Positions 42,127 through 57,460 are shown, counted from the stretch's first letter. The stretch: DNA of 64,000 bases from CAMASH01 sp041746635 (GCA_041746635.1 JBGTGQ010000099.1:1-64000); one strand, 5' to 3'. Made by a program: numbers and translations. The notes: generated by a model from the letters alone, not told the origin.

Positions 42127-42523
42127 ACAACAGAGTAGGTGGCGGGAAACTGAACGAGGGCTACTCGGGAGAGAAGGAAATTTTCCGAGGAATGCCGATC
42201 TGTATTTTGATCATGGCGTTCGATAGCTCAATGCCCGTGGCATGAGCATCCTGCCTATGCGTAGATCGCATCAAAGGGAAGCAGCTGCCACCGGCTTTTC
42301 GGTCATGGAAGCGGAAGGGCAGACGTGGAAGGGACCAAGCATGGTTTATTGATACTCGAAACACATCCAAGAGTTTGCAGTCAATAAACCATGCCTGATC
42401 CCTCACCCACCTCACCCCATGCCCCCTCACCCCACGTGACCCCTCACCCCCCACGCAGAGAATTGTTTCCGCCAATATTTTCACAAATTTCACATACTTT
42501 TCATCATCCTTTCACGTGAGATT
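42127..42523. other. Intergenic region with hairpin element and C-rich tandem motif
   Basis: About 400 bp between divergent genes. It contains the 22-bp-arm inverted repeat at 42331-42402 and, just right of it (42398-42460), several copies of a CCTCACCCCA-like unit in a row. The remaining sequence has no recognised feature. Promoters of both divergent genes should be here. Confidence 0.6.
42331..42402. repeat. Inverted repeat with 22-bp arms (perfect 13-bp core)
   Basis: Arms 42331-42352 and 42381-42402 pair at 20 of 22 positions; the core CATGGTTTATTGA (42340-42352) and TCAATAAACCATG (42381-42393) is perfect. The loop is 28 bp. There is no T-run on either side as in a terminator. It may be a binding site, a small non-autonomous element, or a structured RNA. 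Confidence 0.75.
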
Positions 42524-42538
42524 GTGATCGTCCACAGC

Positions 42539-43354
42539 ATGACAAGCAGCAATGTTGTGGAGAATATGCAGGAATCCTTGGCCGGAACATCGGCACGTAC
42601 CGATGCCCCAAAATATGAAATGGCCAATCCTCGGTTTTGGATCTCCCATTTTCATCGCAATCGGCAAAATCGGCCGGAACCAAAATGGGATGCCCCGCTT
42701 TCGCTGCCGCGATCTGTGGTGAAACTCTTGGTCAAATCGCTGGAGCAATACCAACTCGGCGATGGAGGGGGGCCAGCTTCTCTGACCGCGTGGAATGCAA
42801 AGTCTTTCCGATGCTGCAGCGCGGAAAGCAAGGAACTCGTGGATTTGTGGTTCCTGGAAGAGAAAGAACATTCCCGACTGCTAGGCGGCGCGGTGGCAAG
42901 ACTGGGAGGAACGCCTATTCGGGAACATTGGAGTTTCTCGGTCTTCTGCGGAGTGCGTCGCTGCATCGGAGTCGATTTTGAGCTGACTGTGCTGTTGCTG
43001 ACAGAGATTGTCAGTACCATCTACTATCGGTTGATCCAAAGACACTGCCAGGACGAGCCGATCCGGGCCATGTGCGGACTGATCATGCGGGACGAGGCCG
43101 GTCATGTGGCGTTTCATCGGGCGCGAATGGCTTTAGAAGGGCGGAAAGGCAAATTCACGTACGGAGCGATTTGGAAAGCGGGATTTTTCTTCCTAGGTTA
43201 TGCCGCCGCGACGATGCTTTGGGTGAATCACGCCCCTGCCTTGTGTGCCATGGGAGCAACCACCCAGGAGTTCTACTCCGAGATTCAGAAGGAAATCGGC
43301 GATTTTGTCATGGATTTACGGAAGGAGGTGGCCGCGGAAAATGCAGTGGCTTGA
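42539..43354 (+). CDS. Ferritin-like di-iron protein
   Basis: 271 residues from ATG 42539 (a GTG five codons upstream is also possible). A four-helix ferritin-like core carries the ligands of a di-iron site: E in KSLEQYQL, EEKEHSRLL (ExxH), E in VLLLTEIVSTIYY, and DEAGHVAFH (ExxH). Near the C terminus a hydrophobic segment (FFFLGYAAATMLWV) could anchor it to the membrane. This resembles COQ7-like hydroxylases and AurF-like N-oxygenases; the substrate is unknown. It overlaps the sugar transferase gene by 14 bp, so both are made together, perhaps for the same glycan or lipid. Confidence 0.75.
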   Translation: MTSSNVVENMQESLAGTSARTDAPKYEMANPRFWISHFHRNRQNRPEPKWDAPLSLPRSVVKLLVKSLEQYQLGDGGGPASLTAWNAKSFRCCSAESKELVDLWFLEEKEHSRLLGGAVARLGGTPIREHWSFSVFCGVRRCIGVDFELTVLLLTEIVSTIYYRLIQRHCQDEPIRAMCGLIMRDEAGHVAFHRARMALEGRKGKFTYGAIWKAGFFFLGYAAATMLWVNHAPALCAMGATTQEFYSEIQKEIGDFVMDLRKEVAAENAVA

Positions 43355-43928
43355 AAAAGGGTTGGCGGCCTTGGTTTTGATCACGTTGGCGCCGCTGTTC
43401 CCAGTCCTTTGGATCCTCAATCGGCGTGAAGACGGCGGCGAAGTTTTCTACTGGCAAGCGCGCCTGGGGAAAGGGCGGATTCCTTTTTCCATTCTGAAAC
43501 TGCGGACGATGCAGAAGGGAAGAGTGACTCGTTTGGGATCGCTTCTCCGCCCTGCGGGCATGGACGAGTTGGCGCAATTTTATAACGTTCTGCGTGGTGA
43601 GATGCGACTGATTGGTCCACGACCTGTGACAGAAGAAGACACGATTCGTTGGAACTGGACCGAAACCGATCCGCGGTGGAACGCCAGCCCCGGAATGAGC
43701 GGCCTGCCCGGGGTTCTAGGGACGCAGCGGGGACGAGATGCCCTGCGGCTCGAGCACTTCTATGCGACCCGCAAATCGGCCAAGCTTGATCTCACGTTGC
43801 TGGGAATGACTTTTGCAATGCTGTTTCTGGGAAAACGTCGGGTGAGGGGCTTGAAGACAATCGCGCGCCGACAATTCGCCCAATGGAGGCGCAACCGGCG
43901 AAGCAAAAGGGGGAAACTAGGAAACTAG
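43341..43928 (+). CDS. Bacterial sugar transferase (initiating glycosyl-phosphate transferase)
   Basis: 195 residues from ATG 43341, with GGAGG 12 bp upstream inside the ferritin-like gene. It starts with one hydrophobic hairpin (GLAALVLITLAPLFPVLWIL), then the catalytic core: FYWQARLGKGRIPFSILKLRTM, LRPAGMDELAQFYNVLRGEMRLIGPRP and a SPGMSGLPGVLG stretch. This is the monotopic phosphoglycosyl transferase group, which attaches the first sugar phosphate to undecaprenyl phosphate at the inner membrane. The Asp-Glu pair needed for catalysis is in MDELAQF. Highly basic tail. Confidence 0.88.
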   Translation: MQWLEKGLAALVLITLAPLFPVLWILNRREDGGEVFYWQARLGKGRIPFSILKLRTMQKGRVTRLGSLLRPAGMDELAQFYNVLRGEMRLIGPRPVTEEDTIRWNWTETDPRWNASPGMSGLPGVLGTQRGRDALRLEHFYATRKSAKLDLTLLGMTFAMLFLGKRRVRGLKTIARRQFAQWRRNRRSKRGKLGN

Positions 43929-44088
43929 AGGTCAGGGAGAGGTCAGGGAGCATTTTCTTGCACTTCTTGGTCGCTAGATGAAGACACTGCCTGCGTCATC
44001 CATTTGGAATCGTGGTGGCCGCCGCTGACAGGGGTGTCGAGCTAGAGGGCTGGGACGTGCAAGGGTCGGGGGGGCCCGATGCGCCAGC
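43929..44088. other. Convergent spacer
   Basis: About 160 bp between convergent gene ends. It contains the short tandem AGGTCAGGGAG twice (43928-43950) and a G7 run near 44071. No terminator of classic form or RNA gene was recognised. Confidence 0.4.
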
Positions 44089-45516
44089 TCACTCGACGTC
44101 CGCGCTGGTCAGCGCGCCATTGCGTTCAAGACGCTTGCGCAGTGTGGCCCGGGTGATGCCCAAAAGCTTGGCGGCGCGAACCTGATTGCTGCCGGTTTTA
44201 TCCATGGCGCGCAGGGTGAATTCCCGTTCCAACCAGGGCAGCAATTGAATGGATGCGTCCGAGGCCGCCGCGCTGAACAACGCTTCAATGGCCTGATCGG
44301 CGGTGGTGCCGCCATTGCTCCCGGCCGGTTCCGCCGCGGCACCGGAGACTTGACCGAGCGGGATGTCCTTGGGAAGGAGAACGTCCGCGGTGGCCAGCAC
44401 CGAGGCCCGTTGCATGGTGTTCTCCAGTTCGCGCACGTTGCCGGGCCATTGGTAACCTTCCAGCACACGGGCCGCTTCCTCGGAAAGCTTGAGCTGCGGG
44501 CGATGTTTTTGGTGGGTGATTTTTTGCAGAAAATATTCCGCCAGCAAACGAATGTCGTCCTGCCGGGAGCGAAGGGGCGGCAGATGAATGCGCACGACAT
44601 TGAGGCGATAGAACAAATCCTCACGGAAGGTCTTTTTTGCGACTTCCGCCTCCAGGATCTTATTGGTGGCGCAAACGATGCGGACGTTCGTGCGGATGGT
44701 CTGATTGCCACCCACGCGGGAAAACTCGCCCTCCTGCAGAACCCGCAGAATCTTGCTCTGCACCGGCAGGGGCATCTCGCCGATCTCGTCGAGAAAAAGC
44801 GTGCCGTTGTCGGATTGCTCGAAGCGCCCGATTCGCTGGCTGTGGGCCCCGGTGAATGCTCCCTTCTCGTGGCCAAAGAGTTCGCTTTCCAGAAGATTTT
44901 CAGGAATGGCGGCGCAATTGATGGCGAGAAAACTTTTGCCGTTTCGCGCGCTGTAGGTGTGGATGGCGCGCGCGACGAGTTCCTTGCCCGACCCGCTCTC
45001 ACCCGTGATCATCACCGGGGCGTCACTGGCCGAGACGCGGCCGATCATTTTGAAGACCTGCTGCATGGCGTCGGATTTGCCCACAATTTCGTCCTGGTGC
45101 TGCTCCACCGTGAGAACAGGGTGGAAGGTGTTGGCCGCCTTGAGTTCTGCCGATGCTTTGAGGGCGGAATCGGCCACAATCTTGAGATTGAAAGGAAGCT
45201 GTTCCTTGCGGACAAAATCGAACGCCCCCATTTTCATGGCCTCGATCACGTTCTGATTCGTGCTGAAGGCGCTCACGATGATGACCATGGCGTTGGGCGA
45301 GTGCTTGCGGATGCGGCCCAGCAACTCGATCCCCGAGAAAGGGTGGAGGTTCATTTCCGCCATCACTAGATCGGGCGACTCCAGGGAAAAGGTCTTGTAG
45401 GCGGCGTCGGCGGAAGACTCGCAAAGTACCCGTGTGCCGGTGGCTTCCAATTGATGCTTGGCCCAGTCGAGAAAATCGGTCTCGCGATCCACGAGGAGAA
45501 TGGTTTGTTTGCCCAT
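44089..45516 (-). CDS. NtrC-family sigma-54 activator with Glu at the phosphorylation site
   Basis: 475 residues. Receiver domain (1-120), AAA+ domain (about 145-375) with Walker A GESGSGKELVARAIH, the sigma54 contact loop GAFTGA, Walker B GTLFLDEIGEMP and the R-finger region, then a Fis-type HTH (LLGITRATLRKRLERNG). It activates sigma-54 promoters. In the receiver the site of phosphorylation is Glu54 (VMAEMNLHP) in place of Asp; one acid of the pocket is Arg (VDRETD). A D54E change in enterobacterial NtrC is known to mimic phosphorylation, so this protein may be constitutively active or regulated by level. No partner kinase gene is adjacent. Confidence 0.92.
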   Translation of the reverse strand: MGKQTILLVDRETDFLDWAKHQLEATGTRVLCESSADAAYKTFSLESPDLVMAEMNLHPFSGIELLGRIRKHSPNAMVIIVSAFSTNQNVIEAMKMGAFDFVRKEQLPFNLKIVADSALKASAELKAANTFHPVLTVEQHQDEIVGKSDAMQQVFKMIGRVSASDAPVMITGESGSGKELVARAIHTYSARNGKSFLAINCAAIPENLLESELFGHEKGAFTGAHSQRIGRFEQSDNGTLFLDEIGEMPLPVQSKILRVLQEGEFSRVGGNQTIRTNVRIVCATNKILEAEVAKKTFREDLFYRLNVVRIHLPPLRSRQDDIRLLAEYFLQKITHQKHRPQLKLSEEAARVLEGYQWPGNVRELENTMQRASVLATADVLLPKDIPLGQVSGAAAEPAGSNGGTTADQAIEALFSAAASDASIQLLPWLEREFTLRAMDKTGSNQVRAAKLLGITRATLRKRLERNGALTSADVE

Positions 45517-45659
45517 GAGAGAAATGTCTAAAAATATACAGTTGAGGACAGCGCAAGGGATGACTGTCGCGAAGTCAAGGGGTTTCCCCGCCGCCCAACC
45601 GGAGAAATGCGAAATAATCGCCAGTTATTTCTCCTGCAACCTACGTCGGTTGAGGCAGC

Positions 45660-46397
45660 CTAAATGCCCCCAAAACGCCGGCTGCGGCCCACGTAATCCT
45701 CGAGGGCGAGCAAAAAATCCTCCTTGCCGAAATCCGGCCACAATTTCGGCGTCACATGGATCTCGGTGTAACTGAGCTGCCAAAGCAGAAAATTCGACAC
45801 ACGCATTTCTCCGGAGGTGCGGATGAGCAAATCGGGATCGGGAACGCCTTTCGTGTAAAGCCGTTCGCTGAAAAATTCCGGCGAGATTTCCTCCTCGGTC
45901 AGCCTTCCCTCGCGCGCCTCGCGCACGATGCCCTTGATCGCATCCACAATTTCGATCCGTCCGCTGTAGCTGAGGGCAAGAATCACCGTGAGCCGGGTGT
46001 TCGTGGCCGTGGCAGCGATGGCTTCCGCGAGTTTGCGCTGGCAAATGGGCGGCAATTCGGAAAGGCGGCCAATGGCCTGCAATTTCACTCCCTCTGCGAG
46101 CATTTCCTTCAGCTTCTCATCCAGAAAGCGTTCCAGTAAGTGCATCAGCCCCTGGACTTCCAGCGCGGGGCGCTTCCAATTCTCCGACGAAAAGGCGTAG
46201 AGAGTTAAAAATTCCACCCCGGATTCCATGGCCGCCTCGACACAAGCGCGGATGGACCTCGACCCTTGTTCATGGCCCACCAGCCGCGGTAAACCACGCT
46301 GCTGGGCCCAGCGCCCGTTGCCGTCCATGATGATGGCGACGTGGCGGGGACAGGCGGATTTCGGCATAAGGCGGAGCCGTCCAGCTTGGTCCCTCAT
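45660..46397 (-). CDS. uppS: Undecaprenyl diphosphate synthase
   Basis: About 245 residues. The cis-prenyltransferase motifs are HVAIIMDGNGRWA, FLTLYAFSSENWKRP, LALSYSGRIEI, and DLLIRTSGEMRVSNFLLWQ. It builds the C55 lipid carrier for peptidoglycan and LPS. Two ATG starts are plausible, 46395-46397 and ten codons later at 46365-46367; the shorter gives a normal N terminus as well. Divergent from the DUF983 gene with a short shared promoter region. Confidence 0.95.
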   Translation of the reverse strand: MRDQAGRLRLMPKSACPRHVAIIMDGNGRWAQQRGLPRLVGHEQGSRSIRACVEAAMESGVEFLTLYAFSSENWKRPALEVQGLMHLLERFLDEKLKEMLAEGVKLQAIGRLSELPPICQRKLAEAIAATATNTRLTVILALSYSGRIEIVDAIKGIVREAREGRLTEEEISPEFFSERLYTKGVPDPDLLIRTSGEMRVSNFLLWQLSYTEIHVTPKLWPDFGKEDFLLALEDYVGRSRRFGGI

Positions 46398-46461
46398 CCT
46401 TACGCTGCTCAAGATAAATCCTCCCTTTGCAGCGGATTCCCCGCAGGGTAATCTTTCCGCT

Positions 46462-46971
46462 ATGTCCACTGATCGCAGTTTCGCCACCGCGGGGAAACAC
46501 CTGCTCCGCGCCCTGCAACTGCGCTGCCCCGCCTGTGGGACCAAGCCCATGTTCATTCCCTGGCCCAGGGTGCGCTCGCTGCACGATTGGTTCACCCCGC
46601 TCGACGGCTGCCCACGTTGCGGCTACGCATACGAACGCGAGCCGGGTTATTTCCTGATGTCCATCTGGGCCATCAATTATGGTGTCGCCAGCCTCATCGG
46701 TCTGGCCCTTTACGGGCTTCTGGAGTGGTTTTTCGATCTCCCCGTCTGGACGCTCATGGCCAGCGTGCTGGTGCCCGTCTTGCTTTTCAGCCTCTTTTTC
46801 GCCCGTCATTCCAAATCCTTTTTTCTGGCCACCGATCTTTTTTTCGATCCCCACCACAAGGAAGGCGGGGACGACGGCGGCAACAAACCTCCCCCGCCTC
46901 CGGAAAACGGCGGCAGTCCGGCCAGCCATCAACCAATCCAGCCGGGCAAGCCCGCTGGCACGCTGCGCTAG
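46462..46971 (+). CDS. DUF983-type zinc-ribbon membrane protein
   Basis: 169 residues from ATG 46462. N-terminal zinc ribbon RCPACGTKPMF and GCPRCGYAYEREPGYF, then two membrane segments (INYGVASLIGLALYGLLEWF; LMASVLVPVLLFSLFFA), as in DUF983 proteins of unknown role. The C-terminal 40 residues are Pro/Gly-rich and low in complexity. It is followed after 12 bp by the lipid-A-synthase-N-like gene, a likely two-gene operon. Confidence 0.78.
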   Translation: MSTDRSFATAGKHLLRALQLRCPACGTKPMFIPWPRVRSLHDWFTPLDGCPRCGYAYEREPGYFLMSIWAINYGVASLIGLALYGLLEWFFDLPVWTLMASVLVPVLLFSLFFARHSKSFFLATDLFFDPHHKEGGDDGGNKPPPPPENGGSPASHQPIQPGKPAGTLR

Positions 46972-46983
46972 GCGCACCGCACC

Positions 46984-47562
46984 ATGGCAAGAATTCTGGG
47001 CTGGGTTATTTTGTTCGGCGTCCTGCATTGTGCCGCCCTGCCAGCCGCGCCTCTCGATGACATCGGACGGCCAGTGGACGAAACCCTCGCCGCCGGGTCT
47101 GAGATCCGCTTCAAAATCGAAATCGCCGGGGCCAAGGACAACGTCAAAATCGCCCGGCTCAAGGACGGTTCCATCATCTACATCGTCAAACGCCTCGGGG
47201 CGGGCTCCGACCGCATGCTCACGCCGGAGGAATTTGCCCGACTCTATTACAGCCAGCAATCCTCGCAGGGCTGGCTCTCCACCATCTTCAACATCACCAG
47301 CCCGATTGGCCTCTGCTGGATCGGTCTCGGACTGGGCGGCCAGATACTTTTTACCGGACGGATGCTCGTGCAATGGCTGGCCAGCGAGAAAAGCAGACGC
47401 TCGGTCATTCCCATTTCATTTTGGTGGATGAGCCTGATTGGCTCCACCATGCTCCTGGTGTATTTCATCTGGCGCCGCGACGTCGTCGGCATTCTCGGCC
47501 AAGCCACGGGATGGGTGATCTATATCCGCAATCTTGTGCTGATCCGGAAATCGCGAAGTTAA
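46984..47562 (+). CDS. Lipid-A-disaccharide synthase N-terminal-like membrane protein
   Basis: 192 residues with a signal-like N terminus, a short periplasmic beta part and a membrane domain with GLGLGGQILFTGRMLVQWLASEKSRRSVIP split naturally by a loop, then FWWMSLIGSTMLLVYFIWRRD and GQATGWVIYIRNL. This is the LAB_N domain, also seen fused to LpxB or alone near lipid A genes; it has a SemiSWEET-like outline. Function is not settled. The gene closes a short operon with the DUF983 gene. Confidence 0.8.
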   Translation: MARILGWVILFGVLHCAALPAAPLDDIGRPVDETLAAGSEIRFKIEIAGAKDNVKIARLKDGSIIYIVKRLGAGSDRMLTPEEFARLYYSQQSSQGWLSTIFNITSPIGLCWIGLGLGGQILFTGRMLVQWLASEKSRRSVIPISFWWMSLIGSTMLLVYFIWRRDVVGILGQATGWVIYIRNLVLIRKSRS

Positions 47563-47575
47563 TCTAAAAGCGGAG

Positions 47576-47700
47576 TTGAGGGTTGATGGTTGAGAGTTGA
47601 GGGGTTCAAAATGATCGGCTTACACCCAACGGGAGGCTGCTGCGATCAACGCAACTCGTTGATCCCAAGCCTCTCAACCACCTACTCTCAACTCTCAGCC
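47576..47700. repeat. GTTGAGAG-rich inverted repeat, second copy
   Basis: Left arm about 47576-47607 (GTTGAGGGTTGATGGTTGAG...) and right arm about 47674-47700 (CTCTCAACCACC, CTCTCAACTCTCAG) are complementary, with a 65-bp interior that contains a smaller pair around GATCAACG and CGTTGATC. It lies between convergent gene ends (47562 and 47734). The unit is the same as in the element at 3283-3359. Confidence 0.6.
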
Positions 47701-47733
47701 CTATTTTTAGGGTTAATCCCCTCGCCGCTTCCC

Positions 47734-48342
47734 TTAACCCGCCTCCGCCACCAAAGCCGCAATCCCGGACGCCAGCTTGGCCGGATGCACAGGCTTGGCC
47801 ACAAAAAGATCGAATCCCGCATCCAGGGCCGCCTGTTTATCGTCATTCGTGGCATACGCAGAGAGAGCAATACTCGGAGTCCGGTCCCCGCGAGCACGCA
47901 ACCTGCGCATAAAATCAAGACCGCTCATTTCCGGCATGCCGATATCGCTGACCAAAGCGGTGAAGGAGGTGGATTCCAGCAACGCCAACGCTTCGGGCGC
48001 GGACGAAGTTCCGGTCACTTCCGCTCCCGTGGCTTGCAAAATGATGGCCAGCAATGTGCTGATGTCTTCATTGTCCTCAATGGTCAGAATGCGCTTTCCC
48101 GACAGATCCACCTGGGGCAAGAGCGGCTTCGGCGACAGCTTCTGCCGGAGGCCTTCCTCCCGATCAAGTTGATAGCGACTGATCACACGCTGAAAAAATT
48201 CCCGCACGTTGATCGTCCCGCCTTCATAATCGATTTCCTCCACCCAATCGGCAACCTGCTCAAATTGCACAATAAGGTTTTCGACCTCGCGTCGGACATG
48301 TTGAATATCTTTGCTCACGGTTTCCACTAGGAGAATTCGCAC
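47734..48342 (-). CDS. Response regulator with an unassigned N-terminal helical part
   Basis: 202 residues. The C-terminal half (about 82-202) is a receiver: KRILTIEDNED acid pocket, phospho-Asp in ALVSDIGMPEMSG, LSAYA and the conserved Lys in FVAKPV. The N-terminal 80 residues (KDIQHVRREVENLIVQFEQ, VADWVEEIDYEGGTI, FFQRVISRYQLDREEG) are helical and recall the dimerization-and-linker part of a kinase without its ATPase domain, so it may be a relic of a hybrid kinase or an adaptor. The first codon is GTG. No output domain. Confidence 0.75.
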   Translation of the reverse strand: MRILLVETVSKDIQHVRREVENLIVQFEQVADWVEEIDYEGGTINVREFFQRVISRYQLDREEGLRQKLSPKPLLPQVDLSGKRILTIEDNEDISTLLAIILQATGAEVTGTSSAPEALALLESTSFTALVSDIGMPEMSGLDFMRRLRARGDRTPSIALSAYATNDDKQAALDAGFDLFVAKPVHPAKLASGIAALVAEAG

Positions 48343-48406
48343 GAGCGTTGAAATTCGGTTCCCTCATAGTGAACGACTCGAAAAACACCGCGCGTCGCGG
48401 CATCCT

Positions 48407-48895
48407 CTACCTCACCGCATCCACGGCCTTCTTCAACCCGTCCTTCACCCCGTCTGCGGCGTTCCTGACCCCGTCTCCCGCTTTGCGAGCCCCATCCTCG
48501 ACCCTTCCGCCCAGATTCTCCGTTTCAGCCTTCACGTTCTGCACTTTAGCCCGCACCTGGGCTTCGGTGTAACGCAGACGCTCCTGGTCGCGATACAGGC
48601 GGAGGTTGGCCGCTTTCGCCTTGGCTTCTGATTGTTCCGCCCCGGACTCCGTGGTAACACGCTGGTCGAGTTCGGAGATCTCTCCGTCGATCTCCGCAAA
48701 GGCGCGATCCACATTTGCGGCCTGGGTGGAGGTTGGCACACTGGAATAAGCGTCGATTTCCGCGCCCAAACGCGTCGTTTCAATATTCATCGTGGCCGGG
48801 ACCGGCTTCTCCATCACCCGCGGTTTTTTGTCTTCACAGGCAAATAACCACATCGAGAGAGAAATACTGGCCGTGAGGGTAAAAAAGATTTTCAT
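48407..48895 (-). CDS. Lipoprotein with coiled-coil/helical repeats
   Basis: 162 residues from ATG 48893-48895. The lipoprotein signal is KIFFTLTASISLSMWLFAC with Cys at about residue 20. The mature part is charged and helical, with AQSEAKAKAANLRLYR-type heptads, and ends in repeated GVRNAADGVKDGLKKAVDAVR-like amphipathic units. No named family is recognised. It probably lies in the outer-membrane inner leaflet or periplasm. Confidence 0.65.
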   Translation of the reverse strand: MKIFFTLTASISLSMWLFACEDKKPRVMEKPVPATMNIETTRLGAEIDAYSSVPTSTQAANVDRAFAEIDGEISELDQRVTTESGAEQSEAKAKAANLRLYRDQERLRYTEAQVRAKVQNVKAETENLGGRVEDGARKAGDGVRNAADGVKDGLKKAVDAVR

Positions 48896-48996
48896 CAGTC
48901 CGATTATCGAACCGCGACGGGAGATTGGATGGGTCAAAACGAAAACTAATCCGTTCTTACGTCCAACACCCCGCTGCCCGGCGATAAACAGGCACT

Positions 48997-49116
48997 ATGA
49001 AATATCTCACAAAGAAAGCCGCGCAGAGCGGCAAGCTGGGCTGGATTTTTCTATGGCTGATCGGCGTGCCGATTCCGCTGCTTATCATTCTTTTCCTCGT
49101 TCGCGGTTGCACCTAG
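48997..49116 (+). CDS. Small membrane protein of 39 residues
   Basis: ATG 48997 to TAG 49116. It has a basic start (KYLTKKAAQSGKLG) and one hydrophobic segment (WIFLWLIGVPIPLLIILFL) ending VRGCT. The compact W-PIP-LLIILFL-RGCT outline looks like a conserved small protein, and no stop or shift breaks it. Function unknown. It is divergent from the lipoprotein gene. Confidence 0.6.
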   Translation: MKYLTKKAAQSGKLGWIFLWLIGVPIPLLIILFLVRGCT

Positions 49117-49157
49117 GGGCTTTGCAGGCCTGGCGGAGCCAATAACCGCTCACTTTG

Positions 49158-51136
49158 TCAGGAACTCGCAGGGATATTTGCGCTGAGTCGCGAGACCGCT
49201 TGCAGTAAATTCGAAAGTTCAACCGGCTTGGTCAAATGTTCCGAAAAACCGGCCAGGCGACTTCGCTCCAAGTCCTCCTGCGTGCCATAGCCACTCACCG
49301 CAATGGCGGAAATGGTAGGTTGCCCGTTGTTCCGAAGTTGGTTCAGCAAATGCAGTCCCTTTCCGTCGGGTAATCCGATATCGGAGATCAGAATGTCGAA
49401 TTGATACTGACGGCCGATGTCCAAGGCCTCCGCAATACTTCCGGCTATCTCAACCTTATGTCCCTTCAGTTCGAGAAGGCATCGAAGCGTTTCCGCTGTA
49501 TCAAGGTGGTCTTCAACAATCAGGACACGCGCTGTTGCGGTTTCCGGAAGACTTGGAATGGTCTCTTCCTCTCCCGGAAAATGGCCGGCCAGACAAGGAA
49601 ACGTCAGCACAAACGAAGAGCCGCAATTCGCGCCCTCGCTACGGGCTTCGATGGTTCCCCCATGCAAGTCCACCAAGGCCTTGCAGATGGACAGCCCCAA
49701 GCCCAGACCCCCGGGGTGGTTAGAGGAGACTTGCTCGAAGGCGCCAAAAATTGTCTCCAGTTTTTCCGCCTCGATGCCGATTCCGGTATCGCTGATTTCG
49801 ATGAGCAAAAAATCTCCCTGCTCGGAGTTTTTCGTGTAGATGCTGATCGAGCCGTCCGCGGGGGTGAATTTCGCCGCGTTCGTCAGCAAGTTCCACAAAA
49901 TCTGCCGCAGCCGTACCGGATCTCCCTGGAGATAAGTGCGCTCTGCTGCAAGTTCTTCAACCACACGAATCTTCTTCTGTCCGGCCGCCCTCAGACTAAT
50001 CTTCAGTGCTTCGCGCAAAATCTCATGCGCTTCCACTTTTTGCTTCTGCAAGGTCAGCTTTCCGTTTCGGATTCGTGCCAGGTCGAGGAGATCATCAATT
50101 AGTCGGGCCTCCAGCCGGACGTTCCGCTGGATGGTCTCGATGGCCTCGTGCAAATGCGCCGGACATTCCCTGTCTGCTTGGAGCAGCGCAGCGGCATAAA
50201 CAATGGGGGAAAGAGGTGTCCTGAGTTCGTGAGAAAGAATGGCAAGGAACCGATCCTTGGCTTCATTGGCCGCATCGGCCTCTGCCCGGGCCCGGTGTGC
50301 TTCTTCCGCTTTCAACCGTTCGGTTAGATCCACCACGGAGGCCAGAAACAGACTGCCTTCGCTGGATTGGATGGGGCGACAATGGATTTCCGCCGGAAAA
50401 CTTCCCCCATCCCGCCGCTGCAATGTTCTCACGACACTTCCCGGGCCAACGCCCGCATTGCCGGCAATAAGATCCGTAACGCGGCATTGGAGCAACTCCT
50501 CCCGAGAACCTCTGAAGAGAGTCTCGGCTTGGGGATTCACCAAGCGGATGGCCCCGGTTTCGCCAAAGACCACCATGGCATTTGGTGCCGCCTCGATGAC
50601 GACCCGGAATCTTTCCTCCGCCTTGCGACGTTCTGAAATCTCCCTCTCCATCGTTTGATTGAGAAGGGTAAGAGCGCGAGTCTTTCGAAAAAGATCAATG
50701 AAGACATTAACCTTGGAACGAAGCACCGCGGGATTGACCGGCTTGGTGAGATAATCCACCGCGCCGACATCGTATCCGAGCACGGCGTGTTCCTCTTCGC
50801 GATAATGCGCGGTCAGAAAAATGATGGGGATATGTTGGGTGCTTTTGCGTTGCTTGATCAGCCGGGCGAGTTCAATGCCGCTGATGTCAGGCATCTGGAC
50901 ATCAAGGACAATCACGGCGAAATTCTCGCTCATGACGGCCCGCAAGGCCTCATCGCCCGTCCGCGCCTGCACCAAGGCGTAATCCTGACCCTCCAGCACG
51001 CTTTCCAACGCCAGCAAATTTCTGGAGTCGTCGTCCACCACCAGCACCGCGGCGGAGAGTACGTCCGAAGGCTCCACCTGCGAATCTCCGGGAAAGTCCT
51101 GAAAGGCTTCCGGTTGCCGGGTCAACGGCAAATCTG

Positions 51137-51152
<16 letters not shown>
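49158..51152 (-). CDS. Hybrid kinase: receiver - PAS - histidine kinase - receiver
   Basis: 664 residues from ATG 51150-51152. Order: receiver (about 35-155; LVVDDDSRN, VLDVQMPDISG, TKPV), PAS (about 180-290; FRVVIEAAPNAMVVF), HisKA with the phospho-His in LAILSHELRTPLSPI, ATPase with NLLTNAAKFT, DTGIGI and GLGLGLSICKAL, then a C-terminal receiver (LIVEDHLDTA, ISDIGLPDGKG, TKPV). No membrane segment, so cytoplasmic. The start overlaps the stop of the poly-HAMP kinase gene by 16 bp, so the two are coupled and likely form one phosphorelay. Confidence 0.93.

Positions 51153-57460
<6,308 letters not shown>

Noticed and set aside
42240..42262. A GTGGCAT...TGC sequence as a sigma-54 promoter
   Set aside because: The GG to GC spacing is 14 rather than 12, so it does not meet the -24/-12 rule.
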